Of a DNA stretch of 64,000 bases, positions 36,404-47,319 are shown piece after piece. How positions within the stretch are numbered: the first letter of the stretch is position 1; each line of letters starts with the position of its first letter. The stretch comes from an uncultured Pelagibacteraceae bacterium (lineage in GTDB: Bacteria; Pseudomonadota; Alphaproteobacteria; Pelagibacterales; Pelagibacteraceae). The position numbers were made by a program, and so were the translations under genes. The stretch lies in the NCBI GenBank assembly GCA_902552345.1, contig CACDGO010000001.1, forward strand, positions 124,001 to 188,000, in the 5' to 3' direction. The notes below the pieces were generated by a model. That model saw nothing but the letters and a program-made list of their open reading frames with translations, ran no database searches and was not told where the DNA came from.

Positions 36404-38146
36404 CTATCTCAATTGTTTTTTATATAAAGATTGATATTCAATACAATTTTTAATTAAATAGTCGTGATTTCCTGAGTTTTCAATTATCCCGTTTTTTAAT
36501 ACAAATATTTTATCAGCATTATGAATTGTTGATAGACGATGAGCTATGACTAAAGTAGTTTTATTTTTAGTTAAATTTAAGATTGCATTTTGTACTATCT
36601 CCTCTGAGTCTGCATCTAAAGAGGAAGTTGCCTCATCTAATAAAATAATCGGAGATTCTTTTAGGATTGCTCTTGCTATAGAGATTCTTTGTTTTTGTCC
36701 TCCTGAAAGTCTAACTCCATTCTCTCCTATAACAGTCTCATAACTGTTTGGTAATTTTTTAATAAATTCGTCCGCCGCAGCATATTTGCATGCTCTCTCA
36801 ATTTCTTCTTGAGTTGCTTTATCTTTTGCATATGCAATATTATTTTTGATTGAGTCGTCAAATAAAATCACATCTTGACTTACTAAAGATAGATTTTTTC
36901 TTAAAGAATTTAATGAAACGTTTTTTATGTTTTGATTGTCGACTTCAATTTTTCCTTCTTGAGGATCATAAAATCTTGGCAAAAGATTAATTATCGTACT
37001 TTTTCCAGCACCACTGTGACCAACAAAAGCAGCCATAGTATTACCTTCAATTGTAAAATTTATATTTTTAATTGCTTTTTCATTAGTTGTTTCATATTTA
37101 AATCCAACATCTGTAAATTTGATCTCTGATTTTTTAAGAATAAGGTTTGGATTATTGTTATTTTCTTGAATATTGATTTTTCGATCTATTATTTTACTTA
37201 TTCTTTTAAATGCTGCCGCTCCCTGATATGCAGCCATATTGATAGTAGCTAAAGACCTAATAGGTTGATAAGCGAGCATCATGGCTGCTAAAAAAGAAAA
37301 AAAATTATTTACTTCTAATTCACCATTAGATATCAATTGACCAGAAAAAATAATAAATCCAGCAATCATTAGGCCCGTAAGAGTTTCCATTATTGGAGCG
37401 GCCCTTATTAAAACACTTCCAATTTTAATATTTTTCTCAACTAAATCATCTATTACTTTTTGTGCTTTTTTATCTTCTCTATTCTCTTGCTGATAAATTC
37501 TTATCATTTTCGAACCTTTAAAAACTTCAGAGAGAAAAGCAGCTACTTTCCCAGAGGATTCCCCGGCTTTAGTTGTAGCTTTACCCATTCTTTTTCCTAA
37601 TGACTTAGCAAGACCACCTGCTAGTGGCATCATTAAAATAGCAAACAAAGCAAGCTTCCAATTTTGGTAAAACATTAAAGATACCAATGCAATTACAGAA
37701 AAACTGTCCTTCATTAAGTTTAAAACACCTGTTCCTACTAAGTTTTGAACATGGTGGGCATCGAACATTACATTAGAAATGTATTTACCTGAGTGTCTAT
37801 TTTCTAAAGTTTGAATGTCGGAAATTAGTATATTTTTTGCAATTTTTTTTTGTAATTCTCCTGCAACTTCTTCACCAACTTTAATTATATTTATTCTAGC
37901 AAAGTAGAGTGAAAGTCCTTTACTAGAAAAAGCTAAAATAATTAAAATAGGTATTGACCAAGCAAATACTTTATTTTGTTCAATAAAAATCTTTTTAACT
38001 GCTGGGTCTAAAAGCCAAGCAATACCAGCAGTGCTCACAGCTACTACAATAGATAAAATTAAGGCTAGAAATATTCTTTTTAAATGTTTCTTAACATATT
38101 CAAAATATAATCTTTTTAATATAAATTTTAATTCTTCAAATTTCAT
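36404..38146 (-). CDS. msbA: Lipid A export ABC transporter (MsbA-like)
   Basis: This 580-residue half-transporter has six membrane helices in residues 1-310, then an ATP-binding domain with Walker A GHSGAGKST, Q-loop SLVSQDVILFDDS, signature LSGGQKQRISIARA and Walker B ILLDEATSSLD, ending in the switch histidine IAHRLSTI. Alone, such exporters may move drugs or lipids, but position between ubiA and the waaA-lpxK-lpxL genes argues for flipping lipid A across the inner membrane. It begins one base after ubiA ends. Confidence 0.9.
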   Translation of the reverse strand: MKFEELKFILKRLYFEYVKKHLKRIFLALILSIVVAVSTAGIAWLLDPAVKKIFIEQNKVFAWSIPILIILAFSSKGLSLYFARINIIKVGEEVAGELQKKIAKNILISDIQTLENRHSGKYISNVMFDAHHVQNLVGTGVLNLMKDSFSVIALVSLMFYQNWKLALFAILMMPLAGGLAKSLGKRMGKATTKAGESSGKVAAFLSEVFKGSKMIRIYQQENREDKKAQKVIDDLVEKNIKIGSVLIRAAPIMETLTGLMIAGFIIFSGQLISNGELEVNNFFSFLAAMMLAYQPIRSLATINMAAYQGAAAFKRISKIIDRKINIQENNNNPNLILKKSEIKFTDVGFKYETTNEKAIKNINFTIEGNTMAAFVGHSGAGKSTIINLLPRFYDPQEGKIEVDNQNIKNVSLNSLRKNLSLVSQDVILFDDSIKNNIAYAKDKATQEEIERACKYAAADEFIKKLPNSYETVIGENGVRLSGGQKQRISIARAILKESPIILLDEATSSLDADSEEIVQNAILNLTKNKTTLVIAHRLSTIHNADKIFVLKNGIIENSGNHDYLIKNCIEYQSLYKKQLR

Positions 38147-38147
38147 T

Positions 38148-39011
38148 TTAATAATTTATTAATAAAATACCAAAAAATAAAAATAATCCTGAGTAATTAT
38201 TTAGTTTAAACATTTGTAAACAGCTATTTGGATTTTTTTTATCGAACTTCAGGCACTGATACGCTAAACTTAAAATAAAAAGAAATAATAATATGGAAAA
38301 TAAGTTAGAACCAATATTATTTTTAAATAAATAAATTATACCAGTAACAGCAATTAGATAAGATATAGTAACAAATAATTTAATATTTTTTTTAAATTTA
38401 ATTGCTGTTGATTTCAAACCAATTATTTCGTCATCAGACATATCTTGAGCCCCATATATGGTGTCATAGCCCAATGTCCAAAATATGGCTGAGATGTAAA
38501 GAATTATAATGTTAGATGAAATTTCATTATTAAAAGCCGTCCAAGCCATTATTATTCCCCAATTGAACGTCAAACCTAAAAATAATTGTGGCCAGTATGT
38601 AATTCTCTTCATAAAGGGATAGCTGAAAGCTAATAACATAGAGCACATCCCAAGAATAACTGTGAAGAAGTTAAATTGTATTAAAATAAAAAAAGCTACT
38701 AAACAAAGTAAACCAGCATATATTATAGCCTTCGTTAGAGATATTTTACCGGATGCTATCGGTCTAGATTTTGTCCTTTTAACTTTTTTGTCAAAATCCT
38801 TATCAACTATATCATTTACAATACAACCTGCGCTTCTCATTAAAACAGATCCCAGAAAAAATAATAATAAATAATAAATAAACTTATCAAAATTTTTATC
38901 AAACGTATAAGCATAGGTTAGTCCCCAGGAACATGGCCAAAATAAAAGCATAAAACCGATTGGCTTATTTAATCTTGTTAAGCTGGTGAAAATTTTTAGT
39001 TGGTTCATCAA
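38148..39011 (-). CDS. ubiA: 4-hydroxybenzoate polyprenyltransferase
   Basis: This 287-residue membrane prenyltransferase of ubiquinone synthesis has eight or so hydrophobic segments and two aspartate-rich motifs: NDIVDKDFDKKVKRTKSRP and YDTIYGAQDMSDDEIIG. They bind the magnesium-polyprenyl diphosphate. The start MMNQL allows either of two adjacent ATG codons. It heads the minus-strand run through msbA to lpxL and is divergent from a DUF2721 gene with 50 bases between. Confidence 0.93.
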   Translation of the reverse strand: MMNQLKIFTSLTRLNKPIGFMLLFWPCSWGLTYAYTFDKNFDKFIYYLLLFFLGSVLMRSAGCIVNDIVDKDFDKKVKRTKSRPIASGKISLTKAIIYAGLLCLVAFFILIQFNFFTVILGMCSMLLAFSYPFMKRITYWPQLFLGLTFNWGIIMAWTAFNNEISSNIIILYISAIFWTLGYDTIYGAQDMSDDEIIGLKSTAIKFKKNIKLFVTISYLIAVTGIIYLFKNNIGSNLFSILLFLFILSLAYQCLKFDKKNPNSCLQMFKLNNYSGLFLFFGILLINY

Positions 39012-39061
39012 ATATTACTTGTAAATATCAAACACTATCTTCATAATCAATTTGATTCGAT

Positions 39062-39472
39062 ATGGACATTGATTACACAGTAGCTGCACTAATGTTTCCA
39101 GCTATACCATTGATGATGACGATGTATAGTAATCGTTTTCACACATTAAGCGCTCTGATAAGACAAATTCATGATCAATACACTTTTGAAAAAAAAGTGC
39201 CTCCAGAATGGGAAAACCAACTCCATGTATTAAATAAAAGGACAAATTATCTAAAGTTTGTAATGGGATTTTCAGCTTTTGGATTTCTTTTCAATATGCT
39301 TACTGTATTATTACTTTATTTAGATCTTGTGTTTTTTGCACGACTAAGCTTTGCGTCATGTTGTATTTGTATGATTTTCTCAATTTTTTTATTTTTACAA
39401 GAAATACGACTTTCAAATGAAGCGTTAAAATTTCATTTAAGTGATATGGACTCAATGAAAAAAGATTATTAA
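39062..39472 (+). CDS. DUF2721 family membrane protein
   Basis: This 136-residue protein has an N-terminal hydrophobic segment (VAALMFPAIPLMMTMY), a charged middle (NRFHTLSALIRQIHDQY), and two C-terminal membrane helices (LKFVMGFSAFGFLFNMLTVL and the FASCCICMIFSIFLFL stretch). The arrangement, with RFxxLxxxIR after the first helix, is that of the DUF2721 family, whose function is unknown. It is a single gene between divergent ubiA and convergent DUF1289; the two stop codons abut without any gap. Confidence 0.75.
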   Translation: MDIDYTVAALMFPAIPLMMTMYSNRFHTLSALIRQIHDQYTFEKKVPPEWENQLHVLNKRTNYLKFVMGFSAFGFLFNMLTVLLLYLDLVFFARLSFASCCICMIFSIFLFLQEIRLSNEALKFHLSDMDSMKKDY

Positions 39473-39736
39473 TTATTTTTTTTCTAATTGATTCTTTTTA
39501 AAAATTGATATCCCTTGCTTTTTTTTATGATCATAAGATTCCTTGAAAGTATCTTTTTGCCAACCTTGCATCCTAGAAATTATTATTTCAAGATTTCTTT
39601 TTTTCCATTCAATCGGAGTCTTTTCATCTTTCCATAATTTTTTCTCTTCATTTGTTCTTGCACAACCATAACAAAAACCAGTAACAGGGTCAGTTTTACA
39701 AATACTGATACATGGTGAAATAATTTTATTGTTCAT
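39473..39736 (-). CDS. DUF1289 family cysteine-rich protein
   Basis: This 87-residue protein has four cysteines near its start (SPCISICKTDPVTGFCYGCART), the defining pattern of DUF1289, suggesting a bound zinc ion or iron-sulphur cluster. An EWKKRN segment follows and the tail is lysine-rich. The function is unknown. It overlaps the quinone oxidoreductase gene by one base and is the last gene of a five-gene run with CDGSH, HAD and pirin proteins. Confidence 0.82.
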   Translation of the reverse strand: MNNKIISPCISICKTDPVTGFCYGCARTNEEKKLWKDEKTPIEWKKRNLEIIISRMQGWQKDTFKESYDHKKKQGISIFKKNQLEKK

Positions 39737-40710
39737 TAAGGAATTAATATTGCAGGTCCAATTAATTTTCTTGACTCTAAATCGGAATGTGCATTTTTAG
39801 CATCAGCAAGTTTATATCTTTTAGAAATTTTTATTTTAATTTTTCCAAATTTTATTTTTTCAAAGATTTGATCTGCACCTGCTTGAAGCTCTTTTCTATT
39901 TGTAAAATATTGTCCGATAGATGGTCTTGTTAGATAAAGTCCTTTAGGTTGAATATCTTTTGGCACATTAACAGGATCTAAAGGGCCCGAAGCGTTTCCA
40001 AAACTTATCATCATGCCTCGGGTCGAAAGGCATTCTAACGATCCAAGAAATGTATTTTTACCCACACCGTCAAAAACTGCAGGCACACCTGAATTCTTTG
40101 TAATTTTTAAAACCTCTTTTGCAAAATTACTTTTTGTATAGTTAATAACATGTGAATATCCATTTTCTTCAGCTGCTTTGATTTTTTCATCTGAACCAAC
40201 TGTGCCAATCACTTTAGCTCCAATACTATTTGCCCACTGAGCAAAAATCTGTCCTACACCACCAGCAGCAGCATGAAACAATACAGTTTCACCAGCTCTA
40301 AGTTTATATGTTTTTGTAAGCAAATAATTAGTTGTTAAACCTTTCGTCATCAAAGTTGCAGCGAGTTCATGAGAAATTCCATCAGGAACTTTTACTGCAA
40401 TTTTTGCTGGAATAATTCGTTGTTGAGCATAAGCTCCAAGAGGAACTGAAGCGTAAGCGATGTTATCACCTTTATTAAATTCTTTAACATTTGAACCAAT
40501 CTCGTCAACTTTTCCAGCAGCTTCTAAACCAATACCACTTGGTAATTTAATCGGGTACAAACCTGATCTATGATAAGTATCAATATAATTTAAACCTATA
40601 GCGTGATTATTTACTTTAATTTCATCTGGTCCTGGGGATCCAACCTCAACATTTTGAAGTTCTAAAACTTCAGGACCTCCATTTTTTTTTAGAATTATAG
40701 ATTTTGGCAT
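39736..40710 (-). CDS. qor: NADPH:quinone oxidoreductase-like (zinc-free MDR family)
   Basis: This 324-residue medium-chain dehydrogenase/reductase lacks the zinc ligands of alcohol dehydrogenases. It has the HAIGLNYIDTYHRSGLYP quinone-reductase segment, VLFHAAAGGVGQI (NADPH-binding Rossmann loop), and FDGVGKNTF. Members reduce quinones or enals with NADPH. It follows the pirin gene by 23 bases and overlaps the DUF1289 gene. The substrate is unknown. Confidence 0.87.
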   Translation of the reverse strand: MPKSIILKKNGGPEVLELQNVEVGSPGPDEIKVNNHAIGLNYIDTYHRSGLYPIKLPSGIGLEAAGKVDEIGSNVKEFNKGDNIAYASVPLGAYAQQRIIPAKIAVKVPDGISHELAATLMTKGLTTNYLLTKTYKLRAGETVLFHAAAGGVGQIFAQWANSIGAKVIGTVGSDEKIKAAEENGYSHVINYTKSNFAKEVLKITKNSGVPAVFDGVGKNTFLGSLECLSTRGMMISFGNASGPLDPVNVPKDIQPKGLYLTRPSIGQYFTNRKELQAGADQIFEKIKFGKIKIKISKRYKLADAKNAHSDLESRKLIGPAILIP

Positions 40711-40733
40711 TTTACAGAAAAGTACTTTAACTT

Positions 40734-41576
40734 TTAGTATTTAGCAAATGTTCCGTTATTATAATCTTGAATAGCTTCAAGTATTTCTGCTTTAGTGTTC
40801 ATTACAAAAGGTCCACCTCTAGCAATTGGTTCACCTATAGGCTTACCTGCTATGAACAGAAACTCAGATTTTTTATTTGCTTTAACTTTTAGCTTAGTTC
40901 CTCGCTGTAGCAAAATTAAATTTGAGTTCGCTGTTTCTTTATGGTTATTTTCTCCAATTTTTAACTCACCTTTAAGTAAATAAATAAAAGAGTTATGACT
41001 AGCAGGTACATCGCACTTAAATTCTTTTGCCTCATTTAAAACTATATGAAAATAAATTGGATTAATGTTATGATTTTTTTCTGGCCCTTCAGCTTTTTCG
41101 TATTTTCCTGCAATTACTTTTACAATTTTTTCACTGTCTTTATGTTCTCCAAGTTCGTTACCTTTTATATACAAATACTCAGGCTTATTCTTTTTCATTT
41201 TAGCAGGCATGTTAATCCAAAGTTGAAAACCTAATAACTTACCTTCTTTCATAGCGGGCATCTCAGAATGAATAATACCTCTGCCAGTTTTCATCCATTG
41301 AACATCACCGGATGTCATAATCCCCTTAGCTCCAGTACTATCTTGGTGTTCGAACTCTCCGTTAAGCATGTAAGTTACTGTTTCTATCCCTCTATGAGGA
41401 TGAGGTGGAAAACCAGCAACATAATCATCTTTATTATCAGATCCAAATTCATCAAGCATTAAGAATGGATCAATGTAATCTGCTTCTGGAGTTCCTATAC
41501 TTCTTTTTAATTTAACTCCCGCTCCGTCTGAGGCATTCAATGCTTTGATAATTTTTTTTACTTCAATTTGAGACAT
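40734..41576 (-). CDS. Pirin family protein
   Basis: This 280-residue two-cupin protein has the metal-binding HPHRGIETVTYMLNGEFEHQD in the N-terminal cupin (two histidines, then H and E) and the MTSGDVQWMTGRG-like segment (DVQWMKTGRGIIHSEMP). Pirins bind iron; some are quercetin dioxygenases and some act in redox signalling. It sits in a run with a quinone oxidoreductase and a HAD protein; the substrate is unknown. Confidence 0.9.
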   Translation of the reverse strand: MSQIEVKKIIKALNASDGAGVKLKRSIGTPEADYIDPFLMLDEFGSDNKDDYVAGFPPHPHRGIETVTYMLNGEFEHQDSTGAKGIMTSGDVQWMKTGRGIIHSEMPAMKEGKLLGFQLWINMPAKMKKNKPEYLYIKGNELGEHKDSEKIVKVIAGKYEKAEGPEKNHNINPIYFHIVLNEAKEFKCDVPASHNSFIYLLKGELKIGENNHKETANSNLILLQRGTKLKVKANKKSEFLFIAGKPIGEPIARGGPFVMNTKAEILEAIQDYNNGTFAKY

Positions 41577-41597
41577 TTTAATATTTATAATGAAAGT

Positions 41598-42260
41598 TTA
41601 AACTATATCAAGTAGCTGCGTTAAATTTCTGATTTCATTTTTTGGTTGAAAATCTAGGCTATCGAATACAGAGTTATTTCTATTAACCCAGATGGAGTTA
41701 TATCCAAAGTTTCCACCTCCTGAAACATCCCATGTATTTGCACTTAAAAATGTAATTTCATTAGCTTTAACATTATATTTTTCTATAGGAATTTTATAAA
41801 CTCTCGAATCGGGTTTATAAACTTTTATTTCCTCAACAGAAAAAAGATCATCAAATAAATTATTTAACTTATTACTTACAACTAATTCATTTAGAAGAGC
41901 AGGTGTTCCATTAGAAAGTATAGCAAGTTTGTAGTTTTTTTTTTTTAAATCACCTAGGACCCCTCTGACTTCAGGATATGGGGATAAATTTTTATACAGA
42001 CTTAACAATTCCTTTTTCATATTTTTATTGATATTAAATACTTTCATAGATTTATCCAAACTATCCACCGTAACATCCCAAAAATTTTTATGCCTTTTCA
42101 TTAAACTTCTAAGCCAAGTGTATTCAAGCTGAGTAGTTCTCCAAAAATTTGCAAATGTTTCCCACTTAGTTCCAATTTTATCTTTACATCTTTTAGCAGC
42201 TGAATTTACATCGAATAATGTACCGTAAGCATCAAACACCACTGCCTTTGTTTTCATCAT
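41598..42260 (-). CDS. Haloacid dehalogenase type II-like hydrolase
   Basis: This 220-residue HAD-superfamily protein has motif I AVVFDAYGTLFDV (nucleophilic D), TTQLEYTWLRSLM, motif II LAILSNGTPALL and motif III/IV YKPDSRVYKI, then SANTWDVSGGGNFG. The YGTLFDV and SLM segments are typical of L-2-haloacid dehalogenases, which make 2-hydroxy acids from 2-halo acids. Whether halogenated compounds are the true substrate is unclear; a phosphatase is less likely. It overlaps the CDGSH gene by four bases and precedes the pirin gene. Confidence 0.85.
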   Translation of the reverse strand: MMKTKAVVFDAYGTLFDVNSAAKRCKDKIGTKWETFANFWRTTQLEYTWLRSLMKRHKNFWDVTVDSLDKSMKVFNINKNMKKELLSLYKNLSPYPEVRGVLGDLKKKNYKLAILSNGTPALLNELVVSNKLNNLFDDLFSVEEIKVYKPDSRVYKIPIEKYNVKANEITFLSANTWDVSGGGNFGYNSIWVNRNNSVFDSLDFQPKNEIRNLTQLLDIV

Positions 42261-42499
42261 TTATTAATGTTATGTGAACCATCACACAATGGTTGATCAT
42301 TTGTTTGTTTGCATGAACAGAAAAAAACTTTTTTAGATTGATCAGCTAAATATTTTAAAGGTATAAATTCACTACCTTTATGTGAACCATCACAAAAAGG
42401 TTGCTTAGAACTATTTCCACAAGTACACCAAAAATAAGATTTTCCCTCTAACACATTAATGCCTATTGGGGTCTCTCCAGCTCTTTTACCTTTTTTCAT
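42257..42499 (-). CDS. CDGSH iron-sulphur domain protein
   Basis: This 80-residue protein has two CDGSH-type 2Fe-2S motifs: CTCGNSSKQPFCDGSH and CSCKQTNDQPLCDGSH, each with three cysteines and one histidine. Bacterial tandem CDGSH proteins are small redox or iron-sulphur transfer proteins related to mitoNEET/Miner2. It begins a five-gene run on the minus strand (HAD, pirin, quinone oxidoreductase, DUF1289) and is divergent from rsmE with 46 bases between. Confidence 0.92.
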   Translation of the reverse strand: MKKGKRAGETPIGINVLEGKSYFWCTCGNSSKQPFCDGSHKGSEFIPLKYLADQSKKVFFCSCKQTNDQPLCDGSHNINK

Positions 42500-42545
42500 T
42501 AAAGCTCCTTTATATCTTCGAAATTTCTTTATATTATAGTTACTA

Positions 42546-43256
42546 ATGAATATTAGATTATATCACCCAGACAGTATACTAGAAAATAATACAAGTTTGT
42601 TAAGTAAAGAGCACACTCACTATATTGTAAACGTAATGCGACTTAAAAGAGGCTCAAAATTAAATTTTTTTAATAAAAACGGAGAATGGAAAAGTGAAAT
42701 AATCTTTTTAAATAAAGATAGAGTTGAAGTCAGGTTTTTAGAAAAAATTAAAGAAGCTAATAATTTATCTAAAACCGAAATAGCAATATGTTTAGTTAAA
42801 AAAAATCCGATGGATAATATTCTGCAAAAAGCTACAGAGCTTGGTATTAGCAAAATAATTCCAATAGTTTCGGAGAGAACAGAAGTAAAAGAATTAAATA
42901 TTGATAGAGCAAAAAAAATTGTGATTGAGGCAACTGAGCAATCCAATCAACTTGTTCCTCCAGAAATCACTGATGTAATTAAATTAAAGGATTTATTAAA
43001 AAACTTTGATGAATCCTCAACACTTTTGTTTGGTGATGTCAATTCAAAAGAAAACTTAAAAATTGAAGATCTTAAAAATTTAAAATCCTGTTGTATATTA
43101 ATTGGTCCTGAAGGTGATTTTTCTCCAGCTGAACGCGAGTTAATCCTGCAAAATAGAGCTGTAAAACCATTCACGTTATCTAGAAACATTCTGAGGTCTG
43201 ATACTGCTGTAATAAGCGCGATTTCATTAGTAAATTTTATCAATAACTCTCATTAA
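42546..43256 (+). CDS. rsmE: 16S rRNA (uracil-N3-1498) methyltransferase
   Basis: This 236-residue SPOUT-class methyltransferase has an N-terminal PUA-like region (HTHYIVNVMRLKRGSKLNFF), then NPMDNILQKATELGISKIIPI, and the knotted C-terminal LIGPEGDFSPAERELI with ILRSDTAVISAI, all RsmE signatures. It methylates U1498 of 16S rRNA. It is a single gene followed by the oxidase operon after 51 bases. Confidence 0.94.
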   Translation: MNIRLYHPDSILENNTSLLSKEHTHYIVNVMRLKRGSKLNFFNKNGEWKSEIIFLNKDRVEVRFLEKIKEANNLSKTEIAICLVKKNPMDNILQKATELGISKIIPIVSERTEVKELNIDRAKKIVIEATEQSNQLVPPEITDVIKLKDLLKNFDESSTLLFGDVNSKENLKIEDLKNLKSCCILIGPEGDFSPAERELILQNRAVKPFTLSRNILRSDTAVISAISLVNFINNSH

Positions 43257-43307
43257 TTGTCGCATTAATTGAAATTGTGAAATCATCTAAAAGCTGTATA
43301 AAAACTA

Positions 43308-45736
<2,429 letters not shown>

Positions 45737-45737
45737 A

Positions 45738-46658
45738 TTGAGCCAGATAAGTATAAAATCTAGAAACTCTAAACTCGGCTTAGCATTGGACTTAAGTTCA
45801 TTTTTTAACTTAATGAAACCTAGGGTAATGTCTCTTGTCCTATTTACTTGTATGGTAGGTTTATTAATAGCACCGATTAATGTAGACATCACAACTGCTT
45901 GTATTTCTCTTTTAGCTGTAGCTATTGGGTCTGGAGCTGCTGGAACTCTTAATATGTGGTATGAGTCAGACCTAGATGCTTTGATGAGCAGAACTTGTTT
46001 AAGACCAATCCCAACTGGAAAAGTAAAAAAAAATCAAGCTTTATATTTTGGTATAGTTTTATCAGCTTTGTCAGTAAGCATAATTTATTTTTCAGCTAAC
46101 TTAATTTCTGCAATTTTATTAGCCTCAACAATTGCTTTTTATTTTTTTATTTATACGATTTGGTTAAAAAGGAAAACTCCACAAAATATTGTTATAGGTG
46201 GTGCAGCTGGGGCATTACCACCTGTTATTGGATGGACAATAGCAACCGGAAGTATCTCTGTTGAGCCACTAATTTTATTTTTAATTATTTTTCTATGGAC
46301 ACCGTCACATTTTTGGGCGTTAAGTTTATATAAATCAAGTGATTATAAAAAAGCGAAAATTCCAATGCTACCAATAATTTCTGGAGCAAAAACAACAAAA
46401 GCGAATATACTTTCTTATGCTTTAATGATGCTACCTGCAATAATTGCACCTTACTTTTTAAATTTTGCTAGTGTATTTTATCTAGCTACATCTTCTATGA
46501 TGTCTGCATACTATGTTTATTTATGTTTAAGATTATATAGGTCTAAAATAGCAAGTATTTCAAATAAAATAGCGAGAAAAATTTTCATATACTCTATTTT
46601 TTATTTGTTTTTTATTTTCTTAATTTTATTAATTGATAATTTTTTAAAAATAATATGA
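45738..46658 (+). CDS. ctaB: Haem O synthase (protohaem IX farnesyltransferase)
   Basis: This 306-residue UbiA-family membrane enzyme adds a farnesyl group to haem B on the way to haem A. It starts at TTG 45738, since no ATG precedes the MKPRVMSLVLFTCMVGL segment. The aspartate motif NMWYESDLDALMSRT and the RPIPTG and TPSHFWALSLYKSSDY segments are typical. It overlaps a tiny CoxF-like gene by four bases. Haem A synthase (CtaA) is not in this window. Confidence 0.95.
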   Translation: MSQISIKSRNSKLGLALDLSSFFNLMKPRVMSLVLFTCMVGLLIAPINVDITTACISLLAVAIGSGAAGTLNMWYESDLDALMSRTCLRPIPTGKVKKNQALYFGIVLSALSVSIIYFSANLISAILLASTIAFYFFIYTIWLKRKTPQNIVIGGAAGALPPVIGWTIATGSISVEPLILFLIIFLWTPSHFWALSLYKSSDYKKAKIPMLPIISGAKTTKANILSYALMMLPAIIAPYFLNFASVFYLATSSMMSAYYVYLCLRLYRSKIASISNKIARKIFIYSIFYLFFIFLILLIDNFLKII

Positions 46659-46768
46659 TGAACAAAAAGAAAAAAAACCTAATAACAGCTTTAATATTAA
46701 TCTTATTTATGATTTTTTTATTTGTATTAACTTTCTATAATATTGGAATATATAATCGAGAAATATAA
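46655..46768 (+). CDS. CoxF-like single-helix oxidase assembly microprotein
   Basis: This small gene of 37 residues begins at ATG 46655 (or 46658), overlapping the ctaB stop by four bases, and ends by sharing one base with the ctaG start (TAATG). It has a basic start (MMNKKKKN) and one hydrophobic helix of about 20 residues, then YNRE. Alphaproteobacterial oxidase operons normally hold a small one-helix gene, CoxF, exactly at this place. The family link is positional rather than by sequence motif, and the length is at the low end. Confidence 0.7.
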   Translation: MMNKKKKNLITALILILFMIFLFVLTFYNIGIYNREI

Positions 46769-47319
46769 TGAATATAAGCAAAAAAAACTTAACACCAATC
46801 GCTTTAGTATCGATATTTTTACTAATGCTTGGATTGTCTTTCGCAGCTGTTCCTTTATATGATTTGTTTTGCAGAGTTACAGGATTCGGTGGAACTACTC
46901 AAAACGCTACTGACAAAGAAATTCCAAAAATTATAGTAAATCAGGACTTTAAAATGAGATTTGATACAAACATTAATAGTACTTTAGATTGGAAATTTTA
47001 TCCTGAGATGAATACTTTAAACTTAAAACCAGGTGAAGTTCATACAGTTAAATTTAACGTTGAAAATCCTAGTAACCAAATTTCTTCAGGGTCAGCAACA
47101 TTTAATGTATCTCCATCACCATTTGGTATTTATCTGAATAAGATAGGTTGTTTTTGTTTTGAAAAACAAACTTTACAACCAGGTGAAAAAAAAGAGTTTG
47201 TATTAACATTTTTCTTGGATCCTAAAGTCGTTGATGATAATAAAACTAAAAATATGTCTGATGTAACTTTGTCTTTTACTTTTTTTTCATCAGGCTATTA
47301 TGAAAAGAGTAATACATAA
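46768..47319 (+). CDS. ctaG: Cytochrome c oxidase copper chaperone CtaG (Cox11)
   Basis: This 183-residue protein has an N-terminal membrane anchor (ALVSIFLLMLGLSFAAVPLY) and a periplasmic domain. The copper-binding pair lies in the family's KIGCFCFEKQTLQPGEKKE segment, with a further cysteine in DLFCRVTGFGGTT. It delivers copper to the CuB site of subunit I. It overlaps the small CoxF-like gene before it and shares one base with coxC after it. Confidence 0.95.
   Translation: MNISKKNLTPIALVSIFLLMLGLSFAAVPLYDLFCRVTGFGGTTQNATDKEIPKIIVNQDFKMRFDTNINSTLDWKFYPEMNTLNLKPGEVHTVKFNVENPSNQISSGSATFNVSPSPFGIYLNKIGCFCFEKQTLQPGEKKEFVLTFFLDPKVVDDNKTKNMSDVTLSFTFFSSGYYEKSNT

Noticed and set aside
43275-43307. 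Promoter-like TTGTGA/TATAAA pair before coxB
   Set aside because: The predicted transcription start would fall on the start codon; too weak to list without RNA data.
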